From an uncultured Lachnospiraceae bacterium (GTDB lineage: Bacteria; Bacillota; Clostridia; Lachnospirales; Lachnospiraceae), in the NCBI GenBank assembly GCA_910588655.1, contig CAJUPJ010000015.1, positions 1 to 64,000 on the forward strand: a stretch of 64,000 bases of DNA, written 5' to 3'. Below, in pieces: positions 43,887 through 52,978 of this stretch. Below the pieces are notes generated by a model. It saw only the letters and a program-made list of their open reading frames with translations, was not told the origin of the DNA and did no database searches. Each line of letters begins with the position of its first letter. The stretch's first letter is position 1. The position numbers were made by a program, and so were the translations under genes.

Positions 43887-43955
43887 AAGGCATGTGCTGC
43901 TATCCTGTTTAACCGGTTATAACACCTTTTAAACAGGATTTACAGAACATGCCTT
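43887..43955. terminator. Bidirectional terminator
   Basis: AAGGCATGT (43887-43895) pairs with ACATGCCTT (43947-43955), and ATCCTGTTTAA pairs with TTAAACAGGAT inside. It separates the kinase-like gene and the convergent tatD gene. The inner loop contains an AACCGGTTAT sequence identical to the sugar operator core, probably by chance. Confidence 0.75.
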
Positions 43956-43961
43956 ATTTAT

Positions 43962-44735
43962 TTACAGTCTGTATAATTCCCTTGCATTTCTTTCTGTTAT
44001 ATTTATAACCTCTTGCATTGTAATACCTTTAATTTCTGCAATTTTTCTAGCAACATGCTCCAGGTTTAATGAACTATTTCTCTCATTTCTATGTGGTTCT
44101 GGTGCCAGATATGGTGCATCTGTTTCAAGTACAAGCCTGTCTAATGGCACTTGTGAAACCACATCTATAAGTTTCCTGCTGTTCTTAAATGTAAGCACAC
44201 CACCAATGCCAAGATAAAAACCCATACCAATATATATCTTTGCAATTTCAGGGCTATAAGAAAAGCAGTGTACTACACCATTCGTTTTCTTTGCATTAGC
44301 TGGGTAAAATGTTTTCATTATATTTAATGTGTCTTCTGCTGCATCCCTGCTATGTATAATTACTGGCAGCCCTGTTTCTTTTGCTATTTCAAGCTGGCGG
44401 ATAAACCACTTTTTCTGTATCTGCCTGGAAGGTTCATTATAATGGTAATCAAGCCCAATCTCACCTACAGCAACCACCTTTTCATTTAATGCCAGTGATT
44501 TAATCCATTCCATGTCTTCCTCTTTAATATCTGCTGTTTCACATGGGTGTATTCCCACAGAAGCATATATAAAACTATACTCATCTGAAAGTTTTACTGC
44601 CTCTTTTGTTGATTTTAACCCAGCACCCACCTCAACTATATTGCCAATTCCATTTTCTTCCATTGATATAAGCAGGCTGTGCCTGTCATTATCAAACCTA
44701 TGGTCACTGTAATGTGCATGTGTATCAAATATCAT
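43962..44735 (-). CDS. tatD: TatD-family metal-dependent DNase
   Basis: 257 residues from ATG 44735; a GGGGGGA site lies six bases upstream and the longer frame overlaps the preceding gene. Metal ligands: FDTHAHYSD (two His), VGEIGLDYH (Glu), VIIHSRDAAEDT (His), GVVHCFSY (His) and LVLETDAPYLAP (Asp). Normal length for the family (3'-5' DNA exonuclease, roles in repair and proofreading). The start overlaps the GNAT stop (44732) by four bases. Confidence 0.93.
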   Translation of the reverse strand: MIFDTHAHYSDHRFDNDRHSLLISMEENGIGNIVEVGAGLKSTKEAVKLSDEYSFIYASVGIHPCETADIKEEDMEWIKSLALNEKVVAVGEIGLDYHYNEPSRQIQKKWFIRQLEIAKETGLPVIIHSRDAAEDTLNIMKTFYPANAKKTNGVVHCFSYSPEIAKIYIGMGFYLGIGGVLTFKNSRKLIDVVSQVPLDRLVLETDAPYLAPEPHRNERNSSLNLEHVARKIAEIKGITMQEVINITERNARELYRL

Positions 44736-45664
44736 AGATTCCCCCCGTTTTCCACTTCTTTTGCTGCCATCATATAATAAACCCATATTTTATAGCCAGC
44801 ATATCCATATAAATGCTCCAGCCCACTATAAGTATATCCTATAAAGGCTTCTTTAAATCCCATATCTTTTAAATATTTTGTGCCAATAGTAATAAGATTT
44901 ACAGCAATATGTTTTCCCTGGTATGCATGTCTGACAGTTAAACATCCAAAACATCCTGTGCTATTGCCAGTATCTTCACTATTTACTATAAGAGTCCCTG
45001 CTACCTGGCTGTTGCAAAGCGCCACAAGAACTTTCTGTTTACTGCTGCTATTGTATAATTCCTTATTTTTATAATATTTTGTAAAATCCCCATATGCATC
45101 GTCTGTACATTCATAGATACCATTTACATTATCTTCTGTTGCCCATTTATATGTAACCCCGTCAATAACATCCCCTATATTGTAACTGTCTTTTATAAAA
45201 TCTCTTAAAGAAATCTTCATATCAAAAAAATCACAGTTACATGAGTGTATATATCCCCTTTTAGCGAAAAAATCTGCTGCAATATTATTAATATCCTGGC
45301 TTAATCCTTCATTTTCTGTCTTGTAATAACTTCTGGCAGCAGGCACACCTGGCATAATATAATCAAAGCCCAGACCGGCATTAAACTTATTAAACCCATT
45401 TTTTATAAAAATATTTTCACATTCATAAAGCAGCCCCGAACCAATCCCCCTGTTCTGGTATCCCCTATCAACACATAATAAAAGTATTGTGGAATTATTG
45501 GCTACAGCAGCGGCAATTAACCTGCCATTACCATCGTCCCTTGTTATAATAATATTGTCCCTGTTACCTAAAATACTTAGGACAATTTCTTTTTCTCTTA
45601 TAATAAAAGGTAAATTCCTTTTAAACATTTCATATATTTCCAGTATGTATTTTTTATCCTGCAT
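44732..45664 (-). CDS. Tandem GNAT-domain acetyltransferase
   Basis: 310 residues with two GNAT units: the first (about 1-120) has the acetyl-CoA loop VDRGYQNRGIGSGLLYEC, the second (about 165-300) has LTVRHAYQGKHIAVNLITIG, a weaker version. The protein architecture resembles mycothiol-synthase-like or regulatory double GNATs, but the substrate is unknown. Cytoplasmic. It overlaps tatD by four bases, so the two are co-translated. A hairpin (TATCCAGCAG/CTGCTGGATA, 45693-45722) lies upstream. Confidence 0.85.
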   Translation of the reverse strand: MQDKKYILEIYEMFKRNLPFIIREKEIVLSILGNRDNIIITRDDGNGRLIAAAVANNSTILLLCVDRGYQNRGIGSGLLYECENIFIKNGFNKFNAGLGFDYIMPGVPAARSYYKTENEGLSQDINNIAADFFAKRGYIHSCNCDFFDMKISLRDFIKDSYNIGDVIDGVTYKWATEDNVNGIYECTDDAYGDFTKYYKNKELYNSSSKQKVLVALCNSQVAGTLIVNSEDTGNSTGCFGCLTVRHAYQGKHIAVNLITIGTKYLKDMGFKEAFIGYTYSGLEHLYGYAGYKIWVYYMMAAKEVENGGNL

Positions 45665-45784
45665 TTTGCCACTCCCCTTTTATCTTATGCCCTATCCAGC
45701 AGGAAATATTATCTGCTGGATAAAGCCCTTCTTGCAGTGTAATTATAACATTATTACAATTAAAAAGCAAAAATATACGCATTT

Positions 45785-47209
45785 TTACCTGCTGCGCAGT
45801 TTTTCATTTGTTCCAAGGCTTACACGGAAAAACCTTTTTAAAAGCTGTATTTTATCAAATGGTATAAGTGGATATAAATATCCCCTGCCTGTAAATGTCT
45901 TGTTAAACAGAAGTGCAAATACTATTACAATTGTTCCTGCTGTAAATCCCCATATACCAAAAAAGCTTGTAAGTAATAACAGCATTATCCTGCTAAATTT
46001 CAGCGCATACCCAAGCTCCATATTGCTTTGTGTATAATTTGCAACTGCCACAAATGCCATATAAAGCATTATTTCACTGTTAAACCAGCCAGACTCTACT
46101 GTATAATCACCAAATACAATAGCTGCAACTACACTTAATGGTGTTGACAGCATAGACGGCGTATTTACTGATGCCATTTTAAGCCCGTCTACCGCAAGTT
46201 CAAGAATTAAAAACTGTATTAAAGGATTTACATGTATATCATCTTTAATCATTATAAAGTCAAATCCTTTAGGTATCCAGTCTGGATTTTCAATAAATAG
46301 CAGAAATACAGGTGTAATAAAAAGTGCAAGCAGGTTTGTAACCATTCTTGTAAGCCGCAGGTAAGTGCCAGTTACCGGAGGGAAATAATAGTCATTGGCA
46401 TCCTCTATTATATCAAAAAGTGATGTAGGTATAATCATCGCAGATGGTGAATTATCAACAAGAATAATAACACTTCCTTCCAGCAGGCATGCCGCTGCTG
46501 TATCAGGTCTTTCCGTATACTTAAATTTAGGGAATGGATTAAACCAGTGTCCTGGGAAAATTGCTTCTGCAAGACTTTCCTGGTTCATTGTAAGAGAATC
46601 AACATCTATATTCTTTATCCTGTCTAACACCTTTTCAATTACTGCCTCTTTAACCCTTCCTTTCATATACCCCACAGCTATATCAGTACGTGAACTTCTG
46701 CCCGCCTTATATACTTCAAATATAAGCCCGGCATCCCTTATACGTCTTCTTACCAGTGCAGTATTAGGAAGAAGCGCTTCTACAAATCCATCCCTTGACC
46801 CCCTTAAAACCTTGTCCTTATCAGGTTCTTCCACACTTCTTGATGGAAATTTTCTTATATCAAGTGTTAAAATCCCGCTGTAGCCATCTATTATAAAACA
46901 GGCAAGTCCTGCAAGCACGGCATCCTTAAAACTTTGTTCAGTATCAACAGGTTTAGTATCAGCAAATGGAAGGCATTCTTTCATAAACCCTTGTAAATCC
47001 TCTGGACAATTACTGGCACTGATACTATAAAAATATTCAATAATTTTCTCACACAAATCACTGTTTAAAAATCCATTAATAACAAATAATACAGCCCTTC
47101 TCCCGCCAATTGTTATATCCCTCTGGATAATGTCAAAATTAGACTGCATATTTAAAAGTTTATTAACAGCATTTTTACGTTCATCAATACTACCTGTGAA
47201 TATATCCAT
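45785..47209 (-). CDS. GerA-family spore germination protein (GerAA/SpoVAF type)
   Basis: 474 residues. It shows the large N-terminal soluble domain (about 20-270) with the GILTLDIRKFPSRSVEEPD and SRDGFVEALLPNTALVRRRI motifs, a central ADxxxxLLEGSVIILVDNSP strand, and about five C-terminal membrane helices (about 285-445). This is the A-subunit of germinant receptors or SpoVAF, acting in the spore inner membrane. No GerB or GerC gene is adjacent, so it is an orphan and SpoVAF-like is favoured. This supports a spore-forming host. Confidence 0.92.
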   Translation of the reverse strand: MDIFTGSIDERKNAVNKLLNMQSNFDIIQRDITIGGRRAVLFVINGFLNSDLCEKIIEYFYSISASNCPEDLQGFMKECLPFADTKPVDTEQSFKDAVLAGLACFIIDGYSGILTLDIRKFPSRSVEEPDKDKVLRGSRDGFVEALLPNTALVRRRIRDAGLIFEVYKAGRSSRTDIAVGYMKGRVKEAVIEKVLDRIKNIDVDSLTMNQESLAEAIFPGHWFNPFPKFKYTERPDTAAACLLEGSVIILVDNSPSAMIIPTSLFDIIEDANDYYFPPVTGTYLRLTRMVTNLLALFITPVFLLFIENPDWIPKGFDFIMIKDDIHVNPLIQFLILELAVDGLKMASVNTPSMLSTPLSVVAAIVFGDYTVESGWFNSEIMLYMAFVAVANYTQSNMELGYALKFSRIMLLLLTSFFGIWGFTAGTIVIVFALLFNKTFTGRGYLYPLIPFDKIQLLKRFFRVSLGTNEKLRSR

Positions 47210-47324
47210 ATATACCTCATTTCTAAATGCCTGTAATCTTAAAAAAGCATCTGGATTATATTTTTACTTTATATTTCTATTCTTTTTAAGTATGCTCATT
47301 TTAAAACCAGATATTCACATTTCC

Positions 47325-47353
47325 TTGTATTAAAGGTAAAATTCATATATAAT
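47325..47353 (+). promoter_or_regulatory. Sigma-A promoter for the nuclease-like gene
   Basis: TTGTAT (47325-47330) and TATAAT (47348-47353) with a 17-base spacer, about 60 bases before the ATG at 47415. Confidence 0.6.
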
Positions 47354-47414
47354 CTCTATAAACAGATAGTGGACTGGCTGTAACAATGCCATAATATACC
47401 AGAAGGAGTTTAAT

Positions 47415-48167
47415 ATGCCTGTATCAGAATATGACCAGAAATTATTTCTTGCTGCATGTAAAAAAGCCACCAATAAAGAGTGTGGCACTAATGGAATAGG
47501 GACTCTTAAAGAAAAAACTCTTCATGCTGTGCTTAAAAACTTTTATGAACCTGATACTGCCTGCCAGGAAATTAAAATAGACAGGTTTGTTGCGGATATA
47601 CAGCGTGGCGGGGAAGTTATTGAAATACAGACAAGAAATTTTAACAGTATGAGGAAAAAACTTGACAAATTCCTGGAACTATACCCTGTAACAATAGTAT
47701 ACCCTATTATTTATACAAAGTGGCTGTACTGGATTGATGAAAAGACAGGAGAAGTATCAGCAGGAAGAAAATCCCCAAAACGCGGCAGTTTTTATGACGC
47801 ATTTTATGAATTATATAAGATAAAAACATATCTGGCAAATCCAAACCTCCATATATGCCTTACGCTTGTTAATGCAGAAGAATACAGGGTTTTAAACGGG
47901 TATGGCAAAGACAGGAAAAAAGGGGCATCACGTTATGACCGCATACCTGTTTCTCTGGTAGATGAACTTTATATAGGCAGCAAAGAAGAATATACCATGC
48001 TTCTGCCTGACAGCCTGCCTGGTATATTTAGTGTAAAAGACTATGCAAAACATGCACATATCAAAATAAGATATGCGCAGCTTGCAATTAATATTTTTAA
48101 GTACATAGGCATAATAGAACAGTGTGGCAAAAGCGGAAGAAGCTTTTTATATAACAGGAAAATATAA
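47415..48167 (+). CDS. Hypothetical protein with a PD-(D/E)xK-like nuclease pattern
   Basis: 250 residues, family not recognised. Residues about 55-80 read IDRFVADIQRGGEVIEIQT: an Asp, about ten residues, then E-x-Q on a beta strand. This is a restriction-endonuclease-like core with Gln in place of the usual Lys, preceded by a helix with a Glu (LHAVLKNFYEPD). The C-terminal 60 residues look like a small winged helix (FSVKDYAKHAHIKIRYAQL). A nuclease or DNA-binding role is inferred only. AGAAGGAG lies before the ATG. It stands alone between divergent gerA and convergent GGDEF genes. Confidence 0.7.
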   Translation: MPVSEYDQKLFLAACKKATNKECGTNGIGTLKEKTLHAVLKNFYEPDTACQEIKIDRFVADIQRGGEVIEIQTRNFNSMRKKLDKFLELYPVTIVYPIIYTKWLYWIDEKTGEVSAGRKSPKRGSFYDAFYELYKIKTYLANPNLHICLTLVNAEEYRVLNGYGKDRKKGASRYDRIPVSLVDELYIGSKEEYTMLLPDSLPGIFSVKDYAKHAHIKIRYAQLAINIFKYIGIIEQCGKSGRSFLYNRKI

Positions 48168-48179
48168 TTACCACCTGTA

Positions 48180-50120
48180 TTACTGCCCGAAAGGATTTGT
48201 TACATTCCAGAATGTTTCTTCCTCGCCATTAAACCCATCCTCATGTAAAAACTGCTGGTACAAGTCCTGTACTTCATCATCTGATAATGCGCCATCATAA
48301 AATACAAGCGCTGATAAATATCCATTATACGAGCTCTGGAACGGGTCTCCTCCCGCAATAATCTGCTTACACACTGGAAGCAGCGGAATATTTGCCTTAT
48401 AACCACACTTCCTTCCATTTATATAACACCTTGAAATTCCAGCATTATAAGCCATGCACACAAAACTCCATTTATTTGGAGGGATTTGCCTTGTAAGTAT
48501 ATCATGCCAGCCATTTAAGTCAGAATCTTCACTAATACGGAAAACGCTATTGCCTCCAATAGCATATGGCACATAAGACATAAACCCTCCCATATACCTG
48601 GCATAAAGCACACTTGTCCAGCTATTAATAATTCCAGGTTTAAGCCACATTCCTATAGTATATGATGACTCTGCAAGTATAGCTGGCGGAAGCATTATAA
48701 CGTTTTTCATAGCAGAGCCACCTGGAAAATATATACTGCCCCACTCTTTTGAAATACCTTCTTCCAGACGTATATCACCTGTTACAGAACAATTATATTT
48801 TCCATCTGATGAAGAGAACCCATCAATAAAGCGGAATTCCGTCTTCTGTATTCCATATATAATCTTTTCCTGTACATATCCCCCATACTCCCCTTTAGGC
48901 AAAGCATCTGAATAAAACCCTCCGCTTATTATTGTACAGCCACAAGCTGAAAGAAATACAACATCCTCCTCTGTAGATATGCCATCTGCAACTACTTTAA
49001 TATTCAGGTCATTACCTATTGCAAATAAAGCTTTAAGTATAAGTTTTCCTCTCTCTGTCTTTAATGCATTATTAATATACGCTGCATCAAACATTATATA
49101 ATCCAGGCATAACCTGTCCCAGTATTTAAGGCTTGAAAAATCAACCCCTACATTTATAACTGCAATCTGTAAGCCTCTTTCCTGCAATTTCTGTAATCCA
49201 GCAACAATTTTTTCCTTTCCTCTTGAAAAAACTTTTTCCTCAACCTCAAAGCATATCTCATCTTTCTCAATTCCATATACTTCCATCATCGCTTCAAGAG
49301 TTTCTGGAAGGTTCTTTTCAACAAGAAGGAGCTTTGAAATCCTTATACCGGCTTTTCCCTTTGCATCCGCCCTGTTATGGAACTTTTCAATATCCCTGCA
49401 CACTATACCAAAAGACCATAAATTCAGTTCACGGATAAAACCATTTCTTTCAAATAGTGTTAAAAAATCTTCCTGTCCCCGCTTTTTTCCATCTGCCATA
49501 TTCCATACAACCTTTGCTTCAGACAGAACCAGCTTTGAAGTCTGGGAATTAATTACTGGCTTAAAATATATTTCAAACTCCCCATTTGTCAAGGCATCTG
49601 CCTGCTGCTGTTCCATCTGTACTTCATCATACACTTCATCAGCAATATCATTAAATACAACATAGCATGATTTACCATTACTTTTTGCCTGGTACATAGC
49701 ACTATCAATCTTAAATAAAATTTCATTAAGGGATTCCCTGCTGCTCTGGTTAAGCAAAATACCTATACTTGCTGACACATCTGTATCAATACCACTAAAC
49801 CCCTCTTTCTGCTGTATCCTGCTGTTAATCATTTCTGCCGCATCAATTACCTTCTGCCTTCTTGTCCTTCCCTTTATAACAACCACAAACTCATCACCCG
49901 ACAGACGCACACAAGTCGCTTCTTCCATACATGTTTCAAGTATTTTAGCGACTGCAATTAAAAGTTCATCACCTGTACTATGCCCATAAGTATCATTAAC
50001 TATTTTAAAGTTATCCAAATCCAGAAACATAAACTGGAGAATAGTCCCTTTCTGAAGACTTGAATACCATTCATACAGCCCATGCCGGTTTAGCGCTCCT
50101 GTAAGATAATCTTTTTCCAT
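48180..50120 (-). CDS. GGDEF-EAL protein with C-terminal LamG-like domain
   Basis: 646 residues. GGDEF domain at about 1-160 with active-site SGDEF (74-78) and metal site FLDLDNFKIVND, so a likely c-di-GMP synthase. EAL-like domain at about 180-415, but key residues are altered (EAK for EAL; the second metal motif reads IMFDAAYI rather than LKID), so phosphodiesterase activity is doubtful. Residues about 455-625 match a concanavalin/LamG fold (YTIGMWLKPGI, PPNKWSFVCMAYNAG, YNGYLSALVFYDGAL). No signal peptide or membrane helix, so the whole protein should be cytoplasmic, which is odd for a LamG domain. Confidence 0.88.
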   Translation of the reverse strand: MEKDYLTGALNRHGLYEWYSSLQKGTILQFMFLDLDNFKIVNDTYGHSTGDELLIAVAKILETCMEEATCVRLSGDEFVVVIKGRTRRQKVIDAAEMINSRIQQKEGFSGIDTDVSASIGILLNQSSRESLNEILFKIDSAMYQAKSNGKSCYVVFNDIADEVYDEVQMEQQQADALTNGEFEIYFKPVINSQTSKLVLSEAKVVWNMADGKKRGQEDFLTLFERNGFIRELNLWSFGIVCRDIEKFHNRADAKGKAGIRISKLLLVEKNLPETLEAMMEVYGIEKDEICFEVEEKVFSRGKEKIVAGLQKLQERGLQIAVINVGVDFSSLKYWDRLCLDYIMFDAAYINNALKTERGKLILKALFAIGNDLNIKVVADGISTEEDVVFLSACGCTIISGGFYSDALPKGEYGGYVQEKIIYGIQKTEFRFIDGFSSSDGKYNCSVTGDIRLEEGISKEWGSIYFPGGSAMKNVIMLPPAILAESSYTIGMWLKPGIINSWTSVLYARYMGGFMSYVPYAIGGNSVFRISEDSDLNGWHDILTRQIPPNKWSFVCMAYNAGISRCYINGRKCGYKANIPLLPVCKQIIAGGDPFQSSYNGYLSALVFYDGALSDDEVQDLYQQFLHEDGFNGEEETFWNVTNPFGQ

Positions 50121-50253
50121 ACCTATACCCCGTCTTTCTTTGTTTTGGACAAAAACCGCTCCATATATTAAAACAAACCATGCATTTTCCCATTAGTCTT
50201 ATAATATCATATTTATAACAGTTTATCATTAATTTATTTTACTGTTTGCAGAT

Positions 50254-50282
50254 TTTACAGTATACTTTATTTATGGTATAAT
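50254..50282 (+). promoter_or_regulatory. Sigma-A promoter for the LiaF-like gene
   Basis: TTTACA (50254-50259) and TATAAT (50277-50282), 17-base spacer, about 65 bases before the ATG at 50349. Confidence 0.6.
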
Positions 50283-50348
50283 TCTATTATACTGTAGTTA
50301 CAGCATAAATTCTAATAGTACATACTATTAAAAAGAAACGAGGTAAAT

Positions 50349-51059
50349 ATGGATAAAAATAAAAACGGTAAAATCATATGGGGTCTGTTCTTTGTTATTG
50401 TTGCTATATATGTAATTATAAGCAGATATATCTGTTTTCCTCATATAAATATTTTCAAACTGCTTATAACAGTTTTCTTTGTATTAATGCTTCTTGAGGG
50501 TTTGCGCCATGTGGATTTCTTTGAAATACTGTTCTCTATCGCATGTATATGTATACTTTACTCAAGGCATTTAGGAATTACTGCCATTACACCTTTCCCT
50601 ATACTTATTGCTGCATTATTTGGAAGTATCGGGCTGACAATGATATTCGGCAAGAAAAAACGGTCTTATATGTGGAATGATAGCATTAATACAAATTCAA
50701 CTGGCACAGCAAGTGAACAGTGCAATGACGAACACATATTTTATAAAAACAGCTTCGGCTCTGTTATAAGATATGTAAATTCTGGTAACTTCCGTGGAGC
50801 AGAGCTTAGCAATAGCTTTGGTTCTATGGTAATACACTTTGACAATGCAGTTATACAGGAAACTTCTGCATATATAAATACCGAAAACAGCTTCGGTGAA
50901 ACACAGCTTTATATACCAAAAGAATGGAAAATACAAAAAAACCTGCAACGCACATTTGGTTCAGTTAATGAAAATGGAATGGCATCAGGCACAGACAATG
51001 TAACTTTATACATTAATGGGGAAACAACATTTGGTGAAATACGGATATTTTATATATAA
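50349..51059 (+). CDS. LiaF-like membrane protein
   Basis: 236 residues. The first 100 contain four hydrophobic helices. The remaining part (about 125-236) is a beta-rich repeat domain with repeated NSFGS/NSFGE/TFGS turns (KNSFGSVIRY, SNSFGSMVIHF, ENSFGETQLYI), as in the C-terminal domain of LiaF-type proteins, which respond to cell-envelope stress. No LiaRS two-component genes are adjacent, so it may act alone. AACGAGG precedes the ATG. Confidence 0.8.
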   Translation: MDKNKNGKIIWGLFFVIVAIYVIISRYICFPHINIFKLLITVFFVLMLLEGLRHVDFFEILFSIACICILYSRHLGITAITPFPILIAALFGSIGLTMIFGKKKRSYMWNDSINTNSTGTASEQCNDEHIFYKNSFGSVIRYVNSGNFRGAELSNSFGSMVIHFDNAVIQETSAYINTENSFGETQLYIPKEWKIQKNLQRTFGSVNENGMASGTDNVTLYINGETTFGEIRIFYI

Positions 51060-51075
51060 TATTGTTTTATAGAAC

Positions 51076-51107
51076 AACTATGGCATACAGGAATGTATGC
51101 CATAGTT
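51076..51107. terminator. Bidirectional terminator hairpin
   Basis: Perfect 14-bp stem AACTATGGCATACA/TGTATGCCATAGTT with a four-base GGAA loop, between the LiaF-like gene and the convergent last gene of the exopolysaccharide operon. Confidence 0.8.
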
Positions 51108-51116
51108 AGAATAATA

Positions 51117-52121
51117 TTAATGTTTAACTAATTTATATATAATTGCTGCTGGTTTTAACAAATTATAATTAGTAAAGCGTAAAAGTGCAATACTCTTTTT
51201 CTCTGTACTCTTATATATCCTTGGATAATTCTTTTTTAATTTACAGTCCCATTCCCGCAATTCTTTCTTTATTCCTTTTTGAAGCCCTAAACTAATATAA
51301 ATCTGAAACTGGTTTTCCATTACCTGTGCAATACATCTTTCAATATACTTCCTGGTATTTGGTGCAATTCCTTTTTTAACTGCCATTTTATAAAAAGTTG
51401 TAAGGCTATGGTAAACCCTCATATGTTGTGACCTGTTCTTTTGCATACTTCTAATATCTACACTTTGCCCATTTCTGCCTAAACGGTACATATAAAGACA
51501 AATATTTGTATAATATACACTTTCTACATTTAAAACAGGATAAGTAATATATTCTACATCAACATAAAAACAATGCTCATCTATTTTATATGGCATATTT
51601 TTTAAATAGTCTGTCTTAATAGTAAGGGAATGCATCTTAATAACCTTTTTAATATCACCCTTTGACATATATGATACTTTATTATATTGTGTTTTATCAT
51701 CTGTACAGGTTTTCTTTGCTAGTATTTCACTTGTTTTATCCTTTATGCAAAGATAATCAGAAGCAACTATATCAACATCCTGGTTTTCTAAAATCCCAAT
51801 AAACTTTTGCAAGGCTTTTGAAGATAACCAGTCATCACCATCTACTATCTTAAAATATTTACCTGTTGCATAGAATATGCCTGTATTAATTGCTGAACCA
51901 TGTCCACCATTTTCTTTTGAATGTAAGTAAAAAATTCCAGGATATTTATTACAATATTTTAATGCAATATTTGATGTATTATCGGTAGAACCATCATCAA
52001 TAACTAATACCTCAATCTTTTCTAATAAATCTGGTTTTATAAAAGCAATAGAAGAAAGACACCTTTTGAGATATCTTTCTACATTATATGCTGGAATAAC
52101 TATACTTAAAATTTTATCCAT
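51117..52121 (-). CDS. Family 2 glycosyltransferase
   Basis: About 334 residues from ATG 52121; an in-frame TTG at 52139 is less likely. GT-A fold: SIVIPAYNVERYLKRCLSSI at the start, VIDDGSTDNTSNIA, and the metal-binding DxD in KIVDGDDWLSS (near residue 95). It transfers a sugar to a lipid-linked oligosaccharide on the cytoplasmic face. The C-terminal 100 residues are basic and membrane-associated without a clear helix. Last gene of the exopolysaccharide operon. Donor and acceptor unknown. Confidence 0.92.
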   Translation of the reverse strand: MDKILSIVIPAYNVERYLKRCLSSIAFIKPDLLEKIEVLVIDDGSTDNTSNIALKYCNKYPGIFYLHSKENGGHGSAINTGIFYATGKYFKIVDGDDWLSSKALQKFIGILENQDVDIVASDYLCIKDKTSEILAKKTCTDDKTQYNKVSYMSKGDIKKVIKMHSLTIKTDYLKNMPYKIDEHCFYVDVEYITYPVLNVESVYYTNICLYMYRLGRNGQSVDIRSMQKNRSQHMRVYHSLTTFYKMAVKKGIAPNTRKYIERCIAQVMENQFQIYISLGLQKGIKKELREWDCKLKKNYPRIYKSTEKKSIALLRFTNYNLLKPAAIIYKLVKH

Positions 52122-52161
52122 ACGTTCTTCCACTCCCAATATATTTTATATATAAATATTT

Positions 52162-52902
52162 TTATAGCCTTTTTCTAATTGCATTAATAAAATAATTAAT
52201 AAAATAGTAAGCACTCTTATAAAAAGGAATTTTTTCGTAGTTATAATAAATATTCCAAGTCCACAATGCTGCTTTAAATTTATTAGCACTTACAGACTTG
52301 CTATTCACTCTGTAATATGCCAGAACCTCATTAATTCCATATGCTTTAATTCCTGTTTTTAAAATTGAAAGCCAGACAGCATAATCTTCATGTTTTATTT
52401 CTGGAAATTCTATTTTATCAAATAATTTCTTTTCAAGAACAACAGTAAGGCATGGAATAAAATTTCCCTTTAATAATATTGCATAATCTGCATAACTTTT
52501 TATCCAACGGATTTTACCTGTTTTTCTGCTATTTTCATCAATTGTAGCACATGCTGAATAACAAAAACTCACATTATTTTTTTCCATAAAACTTACTTGT
52601 TTCTGCAATTTATCCTTTTCCCACAAATCATCACTATCTAAAAAAGCAAGATAATGTCCTTTGGACATTTTAATTGCATAATTCCTCGCATTTGCAACAC
52701 TTGATTTTTTTTCTCTTTTATAATAATGAATTCTTTTATCTATGTTCTGGTATTTCTTAACAATAGATGCTGATGCATCTGTTGAACAATCATCTACTAT
52801 AACCATTTCCCATTCAGAGTATGTCTGGGCTAGTACAGATTTAATAGTTTCTGCAATAGTAGCCTCTGAATTATACATAGGAGTTATGATTGATACTAAC
52901 AT
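52162..52902 (-). CDS. Family 2 glycosyltransferase
   Basis: 246 residues. SIITPMYNSEATIAETIKSV, VIVDDCSTDASASIV and the catalytic LAFLDSDDLWEKDKL show a compact GT2 enzyme of the TagA/EpsH type, without membrane helices. It acts in building the exopolysaccharide repeat unit. Located 22 bases before the other glycosyltransferase start region and 76 bases after the polymerase gene, in the same direction. Confidence 0.92.
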   Translation of the reverse strand: MLVSIITPMYNSEATIAETIKSVLAQTYSEWEMVIVDDCSTDASASIVKKYQNIDKRIHYYKREKKSSVANARNYAIKMSKGHYLAFLDSDDLWEKDKLQKQVSFMEKNNVSFCYSACATIDENSRKTGKIRWIKSYADYAILLKGNFIPCLTVVLEKKLFDKIEFPEIKHEDYAVWLSILKTGIKAYGINEVLAYYRVNSKSVSANKFKAALWTWNIYYNYEKIPFYKSAYYFINYFINAIRKRL

Positions 52903-52978
52903 ACAAAAACCTTTCTAAATATAACAGAATAAACATCTTGTATTATAAGCTCTTGTATTATATATGTCAAATAACCGT

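Noticed and set aside
43911..43920. Extra sugar-regulator operator (AACCGGTTAT)
   Set aside because: It lies in the loop of a terminator between two convergent genes, as a single copy with no promoter nearby.
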